A stretch of DNA of 64,000 bases from Hyalomma asiaticum (lineage: Eukaryota > Arthropoda > Arachnida > Ixodida > Ixodidae). The position numbers and the translations under genes were made by a program. Every line of letters begins with the position of its first letter. Position 1 is the first letter of the stretch. Under the pieces are notes generated by a model that did no database searches, was not told the origin of the DNA, and saw only the letters and a program-made list of their open reading frames with translations. Positions 24,101-33,639 of the stretch are shown in pieces. The stretch is taken from NCBI GenBank assembly GCA_013339685.2, contig CM023489.1:67745039-67809038 (forward strand), read 5' to 3'.

Positions 24101-27100
24101 GTGAGGATACTGGCTTTGGTGATGGATTTGTGTATCAGAATTGCGAGTGAGTATTGGTGAAGTTTTCCCACCGACAGAATGCCGTTAGAGATGAGCAACG
24201 GAGATGCTTCTGATGTGTAGCTGATGTGTCATGATACGAATAGCTTGATTTTGAGTGTGTTGCAATGGCGATAAATGGACCGGATACGTGTTTCCCCATG
24301 ATGATATGCAATAATTAATATGCGTATGAATGAAAGCGTAGTAAAGAGAGATTAGTGTTTCTATATTGAAAAAATTGCGAACTTTAACTAATATTCTAAT
24401 GCCAGAAGCTGCCTTTTTTGTTAACGATAAAACATGCTCATCAAATTTTAGGTGTTTATCTAATGTGACACCAAGAAACATGACATTATCAGTAGGATAG
24501 AGTTTGTTTGAAGCAAAGGTTAATGATAGAGATCCTAAAAAATGATTTTGCTTAGAGGAGAAAATGAAGAACTGCGATTTGGTAGCATTAATGTGTAGTT
24601 TATTTTGTTGGCACCTATTAACTATGTTATCCGCGTCGTGGTTAAGTTTACACAATAATGAATCAATGTTATTATCTGAGCAGAAAACAGTAGTGTCGTC
24701 CGCGTAAAGAATAGTCTGATGATTTTAGGCATTCTGAAAGGTCATTAATATATATTAAATATAAGAGAGGACCTAGTATTGCTCCCTGCGGTACCCCAAT
24801 GTTACTTGTTTTAGGGTGCGAGTAAATGCTAGATATTGATACAACATATTCTCTGTCTTCGAAATAGTTTCGTAGTAATTTCGTAGCAATTATCCCTGTC
24901 CTGTGCTAACTAGGGCCAAATTTATCGCCGGAAACCTCGTGATTTCATATTTCCCCCTAACTTTCTGCTGCCCCCTGCCCTGCTTGCCTTCTCTAAGAAT
25001 CCACTCTGTTACCTTTAATGACCAACGGTTGTCTTGTCTTCGCATTATATGGCTCGTCCACGCCCATTTCTTAATTTCTATTAGTATGTGCGTAGCATGC
25101 ATTTCTTCTCTAACGCACTCTGCTCTATTTTTGTCCCCTAAATTTACACCTACCATTTTCCGTTCCATAGCTCGCTGCGTCGTCCTCAATTTAAGCTGAA
25201 CCCTCTTAGTTAGCCTCCAAGTTTCTGCCCCGTAGGTGAGTACCGGTAAGATGCAGCTGTTATACTTTCCCCTTCAGAGACAATGCTAATCTACCATTCA
25301 GTATCTGACAATGCTTGCCAAATGCGCTCCACCCCACTTTTATCCTCCTAATTATGTCAGCCTCACGATTCTTATCAGGGGTCGCTACCTAACCTAAGTA
25401 GACATATTCACTTACTACTTCCAATGCCTCGACAGCTATCCCAAATCGCTGTGCTTGCCCAAGGCTATTGAACATTCCGTTAGTTTCCTGCATATTAGTT
25501 TTCAGGCCCACTGTTCTACTTTCCCTGTTTAGGTCACTAATCATGCTTTGTAATTCATCTCTCGAGTTACTTAGCAAGGCAGTGTCATCAGCAAATCTGA
25601 GGTTACTCAGGTATTCACAATTAAGCCTTACTCCGACCTGTTCCCAATTCAGTTTTCTAAATGCTTCTTCTAAACATGCTGTGAATAACACTGGAGAGAT
25701 TATGTCCCCTTGTTTTATGCCCTTCCTTATAGGTCTTTTGTTGTTCTCCTTATGGAGGACTATGGTGGCTGTGGAGCCGTTGTCAATGTCTTCCAGTAGT
25801 TTTACGTGATGCTAGTCTACGCCCTGATTCCGCAATGCCTGCATGACTGCTGAGGTATCGACCGAGTAGATACCTCAGCTTTCTCGTAATGTATGAAGGC
25901 TATACTATAGGGGCTGGTTGTACTCCGCGCATTTCTCTATCACCTGATCGATAGTGTGAATATGTGCTACCCTTGAGTAGCCTTTACGAAATCCTGCTTG
26001 TTCGTTCGGTTGTCTGAAATCTAAGGTGGAAAAAATTCTGTTCGCGATTACCTTGGTAAATACCTTGCAGACGACTGACAGTAAGCTAATCGACCTGTAA
26101 TTGTTCAAGTCTTTTGTGTCGCCTTTCTTATAGATTAGGATGATGTTCGCATTATTCCACGATTCAGGTATGCTCGCAGTCATTAGGCATTGCGTGTACA
26201 GGCTTGCCAGTTTTTCCAGTACAATCTACCCACCATCCTTTAAGAGATCTGCTGTTTTCTGATTCCTCGCCGGGTGCCTTCCACGCTTGCATCTCTTTCA
26301 AAGCTTTCATTACTTCCTATGTCAGTACTGGTGGAATGCCAGCCTCTTCTAAACTACTTCCCCATTCACCATGCCCTGGTTATCGCGGCTACTGTAGAGA
26401 TCTCTGTAAAACGCCTCGGCTATTGTAACTATCTCATCCCTATTCGTGATTACATTTCCTTGCCTGTCTCCTGATGCATACGTCTGATTTCTACTGATGC
26501 CTGGACGTCTCTTCGCCGCTTTCAGTCTCCTTCCGTTTTTTAGAGCATGCTCAATCTGCTTCATATTATGCTTCATGTATATCCTCTTCGAAAAATCTCA
26601 TATGCATTAACCTGGTTTGAGTAACATAAGAACGCATACGGTTCATATATGTCATACGAGGTTATTGTATATGTGGAATATGAGATTACGTGAGCGGAAA
26701 TGAAACTTATTGCACTTAGTCACTGGTACTGTGTTTGTTTCTGTGCATGTAAAAATTCAAGACAGTTCGAAGCAGTTCGTAAAATATTTTTGTTCGAATA
26801 TTCGATAAATATCTCATAAGTTATGGCTGTTGGGTTCAGAGAGAGTCGAAGAGTACATTACTCGATTCGATATGCGAAATTTTCGAACTTTCGCCATCTC
26901 GCACAAACAGCGCTGGCGCGCGCGCCACGCTTCTCGTGAATTCAGGCCCTGGTAAAATTGTAGTTCTCTACACAGCACTAGGGCAGTGTTGCCAGCTTCG
27001 TTACAGACATGAGTGGTTGTCAGTATCAATGTTCAGCATGTCCAAGGAGAGGTGATCGGCGGCGAACACATTCATCAACGGGTTGAATACAATCAATCCG

Positions 27101-30100
27101 TTCACGAGCCATTATGTATACATATATTCGGAAGAGGAAGCGACATAAAATGCGTTGCACCCAAACCGAACCCCCATTTTCTTTTCTGCACAATCTGGTC
27201 CTAATAAAACGAGCTTAATTTAATGTTGGTTGGAATGGTTACCTCACCATATACCTTCAATGTAGACGGGGACTAGAATATCTACTTTTAAAGCACATCG
27301 CCTATGGAACCTAGAACATATGAGATTTATAGGGCATGGAATTTATGGTCAAAAGTGGGAGGTATAAAACTACCAATGGCATTTGTTTAAGAGGAGGTAC
27401 ATAGATAATGTTGCGGTGGCCGCTAATGGAAGTAGGCGGAACTCTTCGAAAGATGCGTATGGACGTCTGTAGCCAACTCGAGTTTGGCAAGGCTAATACG
27501 ATCCATCAACTGTTGCCAAATGTCTGATAAGGACAGGCAAGGTACGCATTCTCGATAGCATTCGATAAATCTCGTGTCGAATCTAATCTGTTCAGATGAG
27601 TGTGCGTTAGCGTTCAGTCAGCTCCGGTGAGCTGTCAGTGCCTAGATCTGTTTAGAACTGGATTCCAGCGCTGCTGCTCTCGAAAGGCGCGCATGCGCTA
27701 GGAATTTAAACGTGACAGTGTACACCTGATAAAGCAAGGAATTGCTTACTTTATTTCACCTGCCAGCCGAATACCTGAAAACTCGTTGCTTCTTAATGTT
27801 TCAAATTAGTCATCACCTGCACAGGTGAGGGGTGTTATGAAATCTGAGAAGCATATATGAACTGTCCCCGTGCTAGACGTCAGTTGAAAGCGTGCGCTTG
27901 GCGGTCATCTGTTGTTATTGTTTTGCGTCTATTTTCCTGCTATTATAAATAAATAGTGTCATGTGTCGCAATACTATAGAAACGCTAGTCGAGACGACTC
28001 TTCAAGAGAAGCTTGCTGTCTGGTGGTTGATTGTGGTTCGGTTAACAAGAGACGCTAATTTTTGCAGCTCATGCCACGAGAACGGCTGAGCGCCCATGGG
28101 GGTAGGGAAAAGGGACTGAAAGAGACAGAAAGGACAAAAAAATTCACGCATCTCCACGATGTGAACCCTGACGAGTGGACGAAGCACTGCCGATCGTACG
28201 GTGTTACCGTAAGTCACCCGTGACATTGCCCACTCATGCATGTAAATGAGTGACAACGCGTGTGTATGTTTGCGCACGCGTTGTAATTTATGCGCCTGGT
28301 CTTGATCAGGTTCCTGCGCTCCCACGTCGTAGATCGTGCCGAGCTCCAGATTACCTTTAGTTAATGCGCACGCTGCGAATCCTTATGGTTCAATTACGCA
28401 CAAGAGAAATCTAGCACCGACACTATATTTCAGGTGAAGATCTACTGCCTATATATATGGGGTGGCTGGTTAAAGGTTGTACAGCGTACATGGGCTGCAG
28501 AAATTAGCCATTTCCTAAACCGAACCACAGTCATCAATCATCATCGTTTGCGATGAGTATCGGCAACCGGATGTGAAGGCCATACATGGTGTGTTTCGGG
28601 GAGGAACTGGATGCCTTCGAGCCACTGCGCCGGGGACTAACCAGAAAAATAAGGCTCACTGTGGACGTGTAGAATCTGCCGTTAAGGCTCGTGCAGCGAA
28701 CGCGATATGCAAACCACGAGCCCAAAAGGCCTGGAACGAACAAGTGTGGTATCTATAGAAGAAAGCCCCAAATTTCGACACCACAAAAGCAAGATAGAAG
28801 ACAGGGCGAGCGTTTCTTCAACTAGCCCTTCAAAAGGTACTTCTAACTCTTGTACCGCCATTTTTCTGTACCATTATTAGCCTCGTTGCATCAGTTGTGT
28901 GTGTCGGGCTTCTATGGACAAATCATAGACCCTTCCACTTTCGAGGAAATGACGGACAGCTGAGCTTTCTGTGAGTGTGCCTGAACTCCGTCAGGCATAC
29001 GATAACGTGCAGAACACGTGCATCGCGCGGCGACGTAGGCGTGCTTTTCACTACAAGAAAGAATTTAGGCGCCATATGTCCGGCTTTACAGAGGCAGCTG
29101 TGCACGAAATCGCAAGGTGAAGTAGTTCAATGCGCAGGCACGCACGATATTGATTAGAGCTCTTTCCTGCATTTTTAATGTGTTTCTTGTGTTCCTTTCT
29201 CTTGTGGGACTAAATTATTAACCAGAGAGGCTCGGGGAACCTCTCTGTTCTCTGAAAGGTTCACCACACACGCATCTTGCCCTTCATTGTGGTAACTGCG
29301 GCTGCCAGCCCGCTCAGAAAGACGCTTCCCTCCTTTGTAGGAACCACACCAAGAGAACCAGAGAAGTAGTTGAGGCTTTTTAAGTTCACCAGAATGGCCC
29401 CGCGTGTCTTAGCCATCCTTCCTAAAGACTTCGATCCTCGGTAATTGCTTTTGTCCCGACAAGTCTAGTGCCTTTTGCGTACTCAAGATAAATGCAGTGT
29501 CGTGAGCATGCGCCTGTCTACGTTTTGGTTTTCCTAAATGTGTTTTGCAGCTGATTTGATTTCATTTGTGGGGCTTCACGTCCCAAAACCAGCCCTAATT
29601 ATGGGAGACGCCGTAGTGGAGGTCTCCGGAAATTTCAACCATCTGGGTTTCTTTAACGTGCATGGACATCGCACAGCACACGGGCCTCAACATTTCGCCT
29701 CCATCGAAATGCAGCAGCCGCGGCCGGGATGCGATCCCGTGACCTTCGGATCAGCAGCCGAGTGCCATAACCACTAGACCACCGTGGCGCGGCGTTTCGC
29801 AGTTTCTTTCTTAACTATGCTTTGTGGTCACTACGGGAAGGGCGTGTTCTTGCGTGATGAATTTTTTTTTTTTTGCAACGAACGGATAAATAGATCTGGG
29901 CTGTCTGAGAATAAACTTTGATCTGGAGCTAGCGCCTGTTCCGCTTTTTTTTCATTCCTTCGGCGCCTTTTTTTATAGTTGTAGTACGAGGAAGACATAA
30001 AGTAGCAAAAAAGGTAAAAGGAAAGTAGTACGTCACGCATACCCACTACTGCCTTCGCTTTACCCCCTTTTCTGGAAAGGAAAGGCGTTGTGATCACTTT

Positions 30101-31680
30101 TCATGATTTACATTGTATTCGCTGAATGATTTGGATATGCTGCTTTATTTCGCTCTTGCCACATACTTAAGTTTCTCAGTTATCTCTGTCCTTGTCATAT
30201 ATGTAAAAGCGTGCAGCTGTGTATTGTCTCCTCTGTATGCGAGTGTTGTGACGATAAAGGGCTCCTAAACCACTCATTGGTCGAAATTTGGTTTCCGTGT
30301 TGCATTTTTATACGAGGCGGCTCTTCTGCAGAACGGTGTTGTCACGTTAAAGGACGCCTAAACCACCCAGTGGTCGAAATTTAAATTCGGTGTTCCAGTT
30401 GTACAGGAGGCGGCTCTTCTGTAGACCGTTTTGACACGTTAAAGGGCCCCTAAACTACGCGGAAGTCGAAATTTAGTTTCGGTGCTGCAGTTGCAGCCGA
30501 GGTGGCAACAAACACGCAGCCGCAAGAATTTTTCGAAACGGTGAAGTAATAGCGGAGTTACACGGGTGGTATGGTTGAAGACTGGTCCCCGCTCTTGTCG
30601 CTCTTTCCTTCGCTATGCGCCGTCTGAACGGTGCCATCCTTTTCTCGCCGAGTACTCCAAACGTCAGGTGACAGGCTATCGCCAATGGGCTGTATTGCTT
30701 TGTGCCGGCCTGTCGTCCTGCAAAGGGTGCAGCTAATGGGCCTGGCAATATAATGGAACCGTATGGTGAATGGCTGTGTTCAAGAGCCTCACAGGGCGAC
30801 CCTTCTGTCAGCGGTTCTGTTCTTTGCGCCCACGGGCTGCCTAAAATGGCACGCGAAGCAACGCGACGAGAAAGAGAGCGCGTGTAAGTTCTTGCAGACC
30901 TGGCCAGCAGTCGTTCCACCAGTGACAGCACCAGACAGTTGTGACATAATCAGAAATGCCTGGTGACGTCAGGACGAGCTGTGGAGCATAGAAAATGCCC
31001 AGAGAGCGAACGGTGTAGTTTTCTTGGTTCTGTGACTCCCCCTAGGCACGTAGCGCTGCTGCGTTTGCCAACGATGATTGTGACGGCGTCCTCATGTCGA
31101 TGCGCTTGTGTACGTGAAATAATAAAACATATCGAGGGGTGGTTTAGTGGCCATCTCAACGGCGGCCGCTCCATCAAATTGTTGTTCGTAGTTTTGTATT
31201 GAAGCTACTCTCCGTGTACGCTTCGTCCTTATACAGAACAGCTTTATATCCGCCCTCACATAGCGGCACTCAAGATCAAGTCGCATTGACGTGTTTCGCA
31301 GTTAAATGTACATGACTTCTCCTCAATTGCAGATGCTCATAAATAGAGCCATCCGGTTCGTCATGGGCTCCATGGAGAAAGAAGACGCCCTGGCCTTCGA
31401 GATTCTGCGGCACAGCGAATCGCTGAATATAACGCTGAAGCGTAAATGGAAAATTCCCCGCAAGAGAGCACTCGTGATGATCGCTGAGGCACGCGATAGG
31501 CTCACCTTCAACTACTTCGCCCTCGCGGGTGTTGTCAGAGCCAAGGTTGCCTGCCACCGAAATCTCAAGGGTAGGAAGAAGCAGAAGCAGAGGAAGCAGA
31601 CTTTGTTGGACGATATCAGCAGGGACTTGCAGGCGCGCATCTGCTCCTACCTGAGCTTGACCGACGTCGTGGACATATGA
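8862..31680 (+). CDS. First leucine-rich repeat protein gene (five recognised exons)
   Basis: Exons are proposed at 8862-9120, 10258-10418, 10990-11327 (or 11340), 19686-20037 and 31333-31680. With the 11327 end they sum to 1458 nt, an open frame of 485 residues plus stop. The product shows successive LRRs of the ribonuclease-inhibitor/NLR kind (LVRLRLYGCGLSD, MRKLQLEDNTF, SLLVLTLN, NLHVLLLECTA, VSVLDLLF), each after an NR or SN turn. The last exon is basic (RKKQKQRKQ) and ends with a helix resembling a degenerate F-box (LDDISRDLQARICSYLSLTD). Such proteins usually act as protein-binding scaffolds, in ubiquitin ligases or as cytosolic sensors; the function here is unknown. No NACHT domain or signal peptide is seen in the part present. 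The N-terminus is not settled. Confidence 0.6.
9520..10050 (-). mobile_element. Penelope-like element 3' fragment (second family)
   Basis: On the minus strand an open segment (10049-9675) is followed by aataaattttggttgttagt and tccggcgttggtgcgta, then cttgtccgtgtcctgcag. This resembles terminal repeats of Penelope-like elements in arachnids. No reverse transcriptase motif is present, and the boundaries are approximate. It lies inside the GC-AG intron. Confidence 0.35.
9760..9830. repeat. Perfect 32-bp inverted repeat with 7-base loop
   Basis: Arms 9760-9791 and 9799-9830 are exact reverse complements (gccattcgttttgataaaaa on the left), with loop cgcgaac. The hairpin lies inside the Penelope-like fragment in the intron. 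Confidence 0.9.
10258..10418 (+). CDS. LRR gene 1, second recognised exon
   Basis: It follows acceptor tctggcgtag and reads LVRLRLYGCGLSD, KLRSNKRMRKLQLED and GMYNMIRTLE: one and a half LRRs. It ends in phase 0 at GAG/GTGATT, a mediocre donor. The following exon also starts in phase 0. Confidence 0.6.
10990..11340 (+). CDS. LRR gene 1, third recognised exon
   Basis: Acceptor ttgactcgcag; the frame continues in phase 0 (KNTSLLVLTLNMTDEH). Further LRR-like phrases are SVCLRLDDRGAEYAG and NRNLHVLLLECTA. The 3' end is ambiguous. AAA/GTATCG at 11340 leaves phase 0, which does not fit the next exon. AGG/TCCCTG with the cut at 11327 leaves two bases and fits, but the donor GTCCCT is weak. Either that weak site is used or a short exon was missed in the 8.3-kb intron. 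Read-through ends at a TAG at 11359-11361. Confidence 0.55.
11361..12170. other. Intron sequence without recognised feature
   Basis: This is the start of the 8.3-kb intron of LRR gene 1. Short open frames here have no motif and no coding-like partner exon. Confidence 0.4.
12180..12448 (-). pseudogene. DDE-transposase N-terminal helix-turn-helix fragment
   Basis: Reading leftward from ATG at 12448, the frame gives KKWVSKQTKQVICNVYAG, VCRTVAELTGVSMRTVTRI and LSSPKRKKQ. This is the N-terminal helix-turn-helix and basic linker of a transposase-like family widespread in tick genomes. After about residue 90 the reading loses similarity, and no DDE catalytic residues follow, so it is a fragment. 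The surrounding 304-codon open frame (12838-11924) is mostly not coding-like. The name is from recall of the family pattern. Confidence 0.45.
12449..13224. other. Intron sequence, no gene recognised
   Basis: It contains an A-rich patch near 12510-12530 and two related lines near 12940-13060 (gtggtgtagcaag, then tccgaaaggaa or tctgaaaggaa), suggesting an old short duplication. Nothing else is supported. Confidence 0.4.
13225..13594. repeat. Two-copy tandem repeat, period 185 bp
   Basis: Copy 1 is about 13225-13409 and copy 2 about 13410-13594. Each carries cggcgctgtgttcgcaggta, an eight-T run and gaccgataccatatggtgtt. They are almost identical (ctatagggcgg versus ctaggggcgg), so the duplication is recent. 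Confidence 0.9.
14663..14767. repeat. Two adjacent hairpins
   Basis: Hairpin 1: arms 14663-14680 and 14687-14704, 18 perfect pairs, loop gcaatg. Hairpin 2: arms 14708-14734 and 14741-14767, 27 consecutive pairs of which three or four are G-U if transcribed from the plus strand, loop aatgtg. The second has the size and wobble pattern of a small-RNA precursor, but both could be fold-back transposon debris. Confidence 0.85.
14807..14968. mobile_element. Miniature Penelope-like insertion: 124-bp perfect palindrome
   Basis: Arms 14807-14868 and 14869-14930 are exact reverse complements, identical to the terminal repeat of the Penelope-like element at 48-53 kb (ttgaaacctaaaggcaccgg). On one side only a 38-bp tail follows (gaatgtaccaacttgcccaa onward to gatgaag). 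The insertion is flanked by the direct repeat tatatccatcgc at 14795-14806 and 14969-14980, a 12-bp target duplication. Confidence 0.9.
15610..15845 (+). repeat. Dispersed repeat family A, copy 1
   Basis: The block from atctccacgaagtgagcc to ctcccacgtggtcgatcgtg recurs in the same orientation at 28140-28345, and its first part at 38465-38585. Internal short palindromes such as acacgcgttgtcattta suggest a non-autonomous transposon. Its class is not recognised. Confidence 0.7.
16149..16374 (+). mobile_element. Ruka SINE, nearly full length
   Basis: It starts with the tRNA-like head (ggtggtctagtggttatggc), has a diverged B box (ggtcgcgagatcaaatacc) and the Ruka body, and ends ttttgggacgtaaaact. 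Located in the LRR gene 1 intron. Confidence 0.85.
16375..17435. other. Intron sequence, no gene recognised
   Basis: No motif or repeat family is supported here apart from short GC-rich patches. Open frames on both strands are shadows. Confidence 0.4.
17436..17845 (+). repeat. Dispersed repeat family B, copy 1
   Basis: The block from cttatggtcggggctatgtc to agcgggagatggtgtaat recurs at 21107-21470 and, inverted and partial, at 59616-59760. The end agcgggagatggtgtaat also forms the terminal inverted repeats of a short element at 58860-58950, which suggests a DNA-transposon relative. Confidence 0.7.
17936..18105 (+). mobile_element. Ruka SINE, 5' part, split by a LINE
   Basis: Head (tgtctagtgggcattgtact), B box (gggtcgcgcgatcgcatccc) and body up to ttccagagccttcca. 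The remaining 3' part resumes at 19437-19500 (attacggcgtctctcataat to ttttgggacgtccaacccc). The two halves make one SINE interrupted by the LINE between them. Confidence 0.85.
18106..19436 (+). mobile_element. I-type non-LTR retrotransposon, 5' truncated, with RNase H
   Basis: Coding remnants span the end of the reverse transcriptase region (thumb/connection: NYVAVAHPWTKGDENKLNVI) and an RNase H domain, in which the glutamate in RAE and the aspartate in VYTDSKAA are visible, followed by a zinc-knuckle-like CLRCGLPRCNLQHMLWQC. An in-frame TAG follows RAE, and a second break separates the two readings, so the copy is dead. The 3' end is ggaccaaataaagttcagtt followed by ccgttccgttcc. RNase H places it in the I/Loa/Ingi group. 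Confidence 0.8.
19437..19500 (+). mobile_element. Ruka SINE, 3' part after the LINE
   Basis: Continuation of the SINE begun at 17936, ending with the conserved ggttttgggacgtccaaccc. Confidence 0.85.
19686..20037 (+). CDS. LRR gene 1, fourth recognised exon
   Basis: A strong acceptor (tttttctttttcttttctcg then tgcag) and a good donor (ACG/GTGAGC) bound an open frame. It reads HLMLKLRLHDADVVKLFRAL, NRTVSVLDLLF and NHKLVSVTVSVDD, which keep the LRR register. It needs two bases from the preceding exon and ends in phase 0, matching the last exon. Confidence 0.65.
20038..21106. other. Intron sequence, no gene recognised
   Basis: This is the beginning of the 11.3-kb last intron of LRR gene 1. It is AT-rich and no repeat family could be named. 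Confidence 0.4.
21107..21470 (+). repeat. Dispersed repeat family B, copy 2
   Basis: It matches 17436-17845 from cttatggtcggggctatgtc to agcgggagatggtgtaat, with a (CCCT)n/(CCAT)n expansion near 21131-21155. Same orientation. Confidence 0.7.
21471..23654. other. Intron sequence with weak repeat traces
   Basis: A stretch near 21620-21660 (ggacgcagacaagagggaac) resembles a Penelope-type terminus but is too short to call. A 136-codon open frame at 22922-23332 has no recognisable motif, no partner exon and no good splice sites. Confidence 0.35.
23655..23694 (-). mobile_element. RTE-like LINE, 3' part beyond the nested insertion
   Basis: The short conserved segment cgcccactgcagggaaaggc continuing cctctcct is the usual neighbour of the caattatccctgtc segment found at 24889. 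The 1.2 kb between them is therefore an insertion. Confidence 0.65.
23695..24888 (-). mobile_element. CR1/L2-type LINE, 5' truncated, inserted into an RTE-like LINE
   Basis: The minus-strand reading has the end of a reverse transcriptase (FLGVTLDKHLKFDEHV, IHTHINYCISSWGNTY) and the C-terminal region (SATQLWNSLPCDIKTL) typical of CR1/L2-group elements. A frame change occurs near 24190. The element ends in aataaatgaaatgaaaat. The catalytic YADD box lies near the 24.68-24.73 kb region (sequence reading as a disrupted LYADDTTVF-like segment). Non-functional. Confidence 0.7.
24889..26600 (-). mobile_element. RTE-like LINE reverse transcriptase remnant
   Basis: On the minus strand: KKGDTKDLNNYRSISLL and EQAGFRKGYS (RT motifs, 26183-25905), LRFADDTALLS (catalytic FADD motif, 25691-25389), then RTTQRAMERKMVGV and WAWTSHIMRR near 25100-25189, a C-terminal region typical of RTE-type elements. 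Several frame breaks and stops make it a pseudogene. The 5' part is missing. Confidence 0.75.
26601..28139. other. Intron sequence, no gene recognised
   Basis: AT-rich. Open frames are short and motif-free. No repeat family could be identified with confidence. Confidence 0.4.
28140..28345 (+). repeat. Dispersed repeat family A, copy 2
   Basis: It matches 15610-15845 over its whole length (catctccacgatgtgaaccc to ctcccacgtcgtagatcgtg), including the internal palindromic gcgtgtgtatgtttgcgcac. Confidence 0.7.
28346..29552. other. Intron sequence, no gene recognised
   Basis: Nothing supported beyond short motif-free open frames on both strands. Confidence 0.35.
29553..29792 (-). mobile_element. 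Ruka SINE, full length
   Basis: Minus orientation. It begins (at high coordinate) with ccacggtggtctagtggtta and ends gtggggcttcacgtcccaaa on the plus strand. A and B boxes of the tRNA-like head are both recognisable. Confidence 0.88.
30245..30497. repeat. Tandem repeat, period 93 bp, about 2.7 copies
   Basis: Each unit holds a taaaggnnnnctaaacca-like box, gtcgaaattt and aggcggctcttctg. The unit distance is 93 bp. Copies differ by about 15-20%, so the array is old. Confidence 0.8.
30498..31332. other. Intron end before the terminal LRR exon
   Basis: The 152-codon minus-strand open frame at 30931-30473 has no recognisable motif. The stretch ends in the acceptor cttctcctcaattgcag. Confidence 0.4.
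31333..31680 (+). CDS. LRR gene 1, terminal exon
   Basis: It opens in phase 0 (MLINRAIRFVMGSMEKEDAL), continues with a lysine/arginine-rich linker (GRKKQKQRKQTLLDD) and a short helix (ARICSYLSLTDVVDI), and ends with TGA at 31678-31680. The last 25 residues resemble an F-box start without its full length. Confidence 0.65.
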   Translation: MLINRAIRFVMGSMEKEDALAFEILRHSESLNITLKRKWKIPRKRALVMIAEARDRLTFNYFALAGVVRAKVACHRNLKGRKKQKQRKQTLLDDISRDLQARICSYLSLTDVVDI

Positions 31681-32022
31681 AAGGCACGCTTCCTCATTTT
31701 GCCCCGCAATCATTCCACGTAACGACCATGGCGCCACCGATCGTCAGCCTTCACGCAATGTTAGCGCGTGTAGGAGTTCCAAAGAAGCAAGCGTGAATGA
31801 TGATTCAAATGACGCGTTTTAATTTTGTCGTTCATGTAACTATTATTCGCAAGTCGCCGCATGTTCTCAGTCAATTTGCCGCGCCATTTTGCATGTCAAC
31901 AGATACAGATTTCCATATTTCACGCACTCCATAGCCCACCACTGCGTTTCATGTCCTTATTCGTCACCTATTTTTTTTAGCACCATGACAAATGCATTTA
32001 TATTTGCTGCATATTGTAGAAG

Positions 32023-32028
32023 AATAAA
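32023..32028 (+). terminator. Polyadenylation signal of LRR gene 1
   Basis: AATAAA lies 343 bp after the stop codon and is followed by a TG-rich stretch (gtggtctcgctctgtttgca). Confidence 0.45.
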
Positions 32029-32099
32029 GTGGTCTCGCTCTGTTTGCAGCTACCCATCTACGCCATTAGTCAACCAAACGCATTTTTCAAAACTACATT

Positions 32100-32800
32100 G
32101 TCTTTGTGAATGAAGCAGTTACACTGATTTCCCGTATGAAGAATGTTAGTTAAGTTGACTTGAGCCTTAGATTTCATTTAGCCTTCAAGACTGCTTTATT
32201 ATTTGAAATCTTTTAAATCTTCTTTTAAAAGCTTTAAGTGTTCTCCCCAAAATTTATTAGCTTTTAGGCCACGCCGCAGCTGCATAAATGAGTAGCGAAT
32301 CTGATATCCGCTTATATATCATGTCAGAATTAGTTTTAGCGTGATTGACACTGCTCGAAAGGACGTTGTTTTCTGCGTCGGTTGAGTGTACTTCCCACCT
32401 GTCTTTTGTTGCATTCATGTTTTTCAATATTGCATTCATCCAATGGAAGTAAAGTGATACACAGTGCTGTTGCTACTGAGCTTTTGAAAGTAAAAGGAGT
32501 TAATAAGGAGAGCTTGTATGTCTGGTTCCTTTCATTTGATATCAGAAGTCATCAGGGTGTCCATGCTTAGACAGCGGCGGACGATTGGGCTACTAAGGAA
32601 ACTTACGTTCTACCCCTTCATTTCATATCTCACACAAGTGTCCACTCTTTCAAGTTAACAGGAAAGAGTTGCAAAACAAGCGTCTTCCAGCTCTCGTTTC
32701 TCCACACTTCATGAAAACAAAACATATCATACAAGCACTTCATGAATATATACCAATGTGTACTAGATTATCAGCCTTCAACACAACCCGAAAAAATATA
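32100..32800. other. Intergenic stretch, no gene recognised
   Basis: AT-rich sequence after the 3' end of LRR gene 1 with only motif-free short frames. Confidence 0.4.
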
Positions 32801-32875
<75 letters not shown>

Positions 32876-32887
32876 CATACACACGCG

Positions 32888-32970
<83 letters not shown>
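32801..32970. repeat. Compound (TA)n-(CA)n-(TA)n microsatellite
   Basis: About 70 bp of TA repeats, a 30-bp ACACGC/(CA)n island (32876-32900), then about 65 bp of TA repeats. The frames across it are artefacts. Confidence 0.95.
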
Positions 32971-32984
32971 CATCAGAAAGACAG

Positions 32985-33060
32985 TGACAAACATAGGATT
33001 TATTCTGACGTTTCGGCTGGAGGCCAGGCTTTTTCAAAGATGAAAGTTTCTCATGGGCGC
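32985..33060 (-). mobile_element. Penelope-type terminus with degenerate hammerhead-like motif
   Basis: Minus-strand sequence tttgaaaaagcctgg followed by cctccagccgaaacgtc has the layout of the motif reported at Penelope-like element ends (CUGAAGA, a short stem, then GAAAC GUC). The first box is degenerate here. It abuts the TA microsatellite. No coding part follows. Confidence 0.35.
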
Positions 33061-33639
33061 ATGGTTTTTAAGTACACTTCACGAACATGCATAATGGAGG
33101 GTGGAAAAGGGGGAGCTCACAAAAAATTAAATAAAATAAAATAAAAGAGGGGGGGGGGGGTTTGGGATACAGATGTGTGTCGAGGAAGCAAAGCCCAGTC
33201 CAGGATGACGTCTGCGTCCGCACGGCGCCTCCATAATCAAGAACGGGTGCTGAGTCCTGGTGCTGCGACTCCCGCAGTGCAGCGCGGAACCGCTGAAGCC
33301 AAATGTCGTTGTGTGGGGAGTACAGAGAGGAGGGGCGGGGGAACGGGGGAAAGACAGGTTGTTCTGTGCGCGGTCGGTACCAGTATAGTTCAAAGGATCG
33401 CCCCCGCGCCGTGTTTCACAGAAAATGGAGGATAGAAAAAAGAAAGAAAAAAGAAACGTAGCGCATCCGCGAACAACCTTGAATGGTTTGGTTCGTTAAA
33501 GGCATGTACACACAGACACACACACACACACAAAAGAGAAAAAAAAGAATAAAAGAAGAGAAAACATCACACAGAAAGAAGAGTCGTTTAGTTTGACGAG
33601 TCATACTCCGTGGAACCCGTTCTCTAGCCAAAGTGCGCG

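Noticed and set aside
30473..30931. 152-codon minus-strand frame
   Set aside because: Overlaps the 93-bp tandem repeat and has no family resemblance.
32801..32970. Possible CRISPR-like or satellite array
   Set aside because: Plain dinucleotide repeat without spacers; eukaryotic context.
32669..33144. Several open frames of 68-114 codons with (YI)n
   Set aside because: They are translations of the TA microsatellite.
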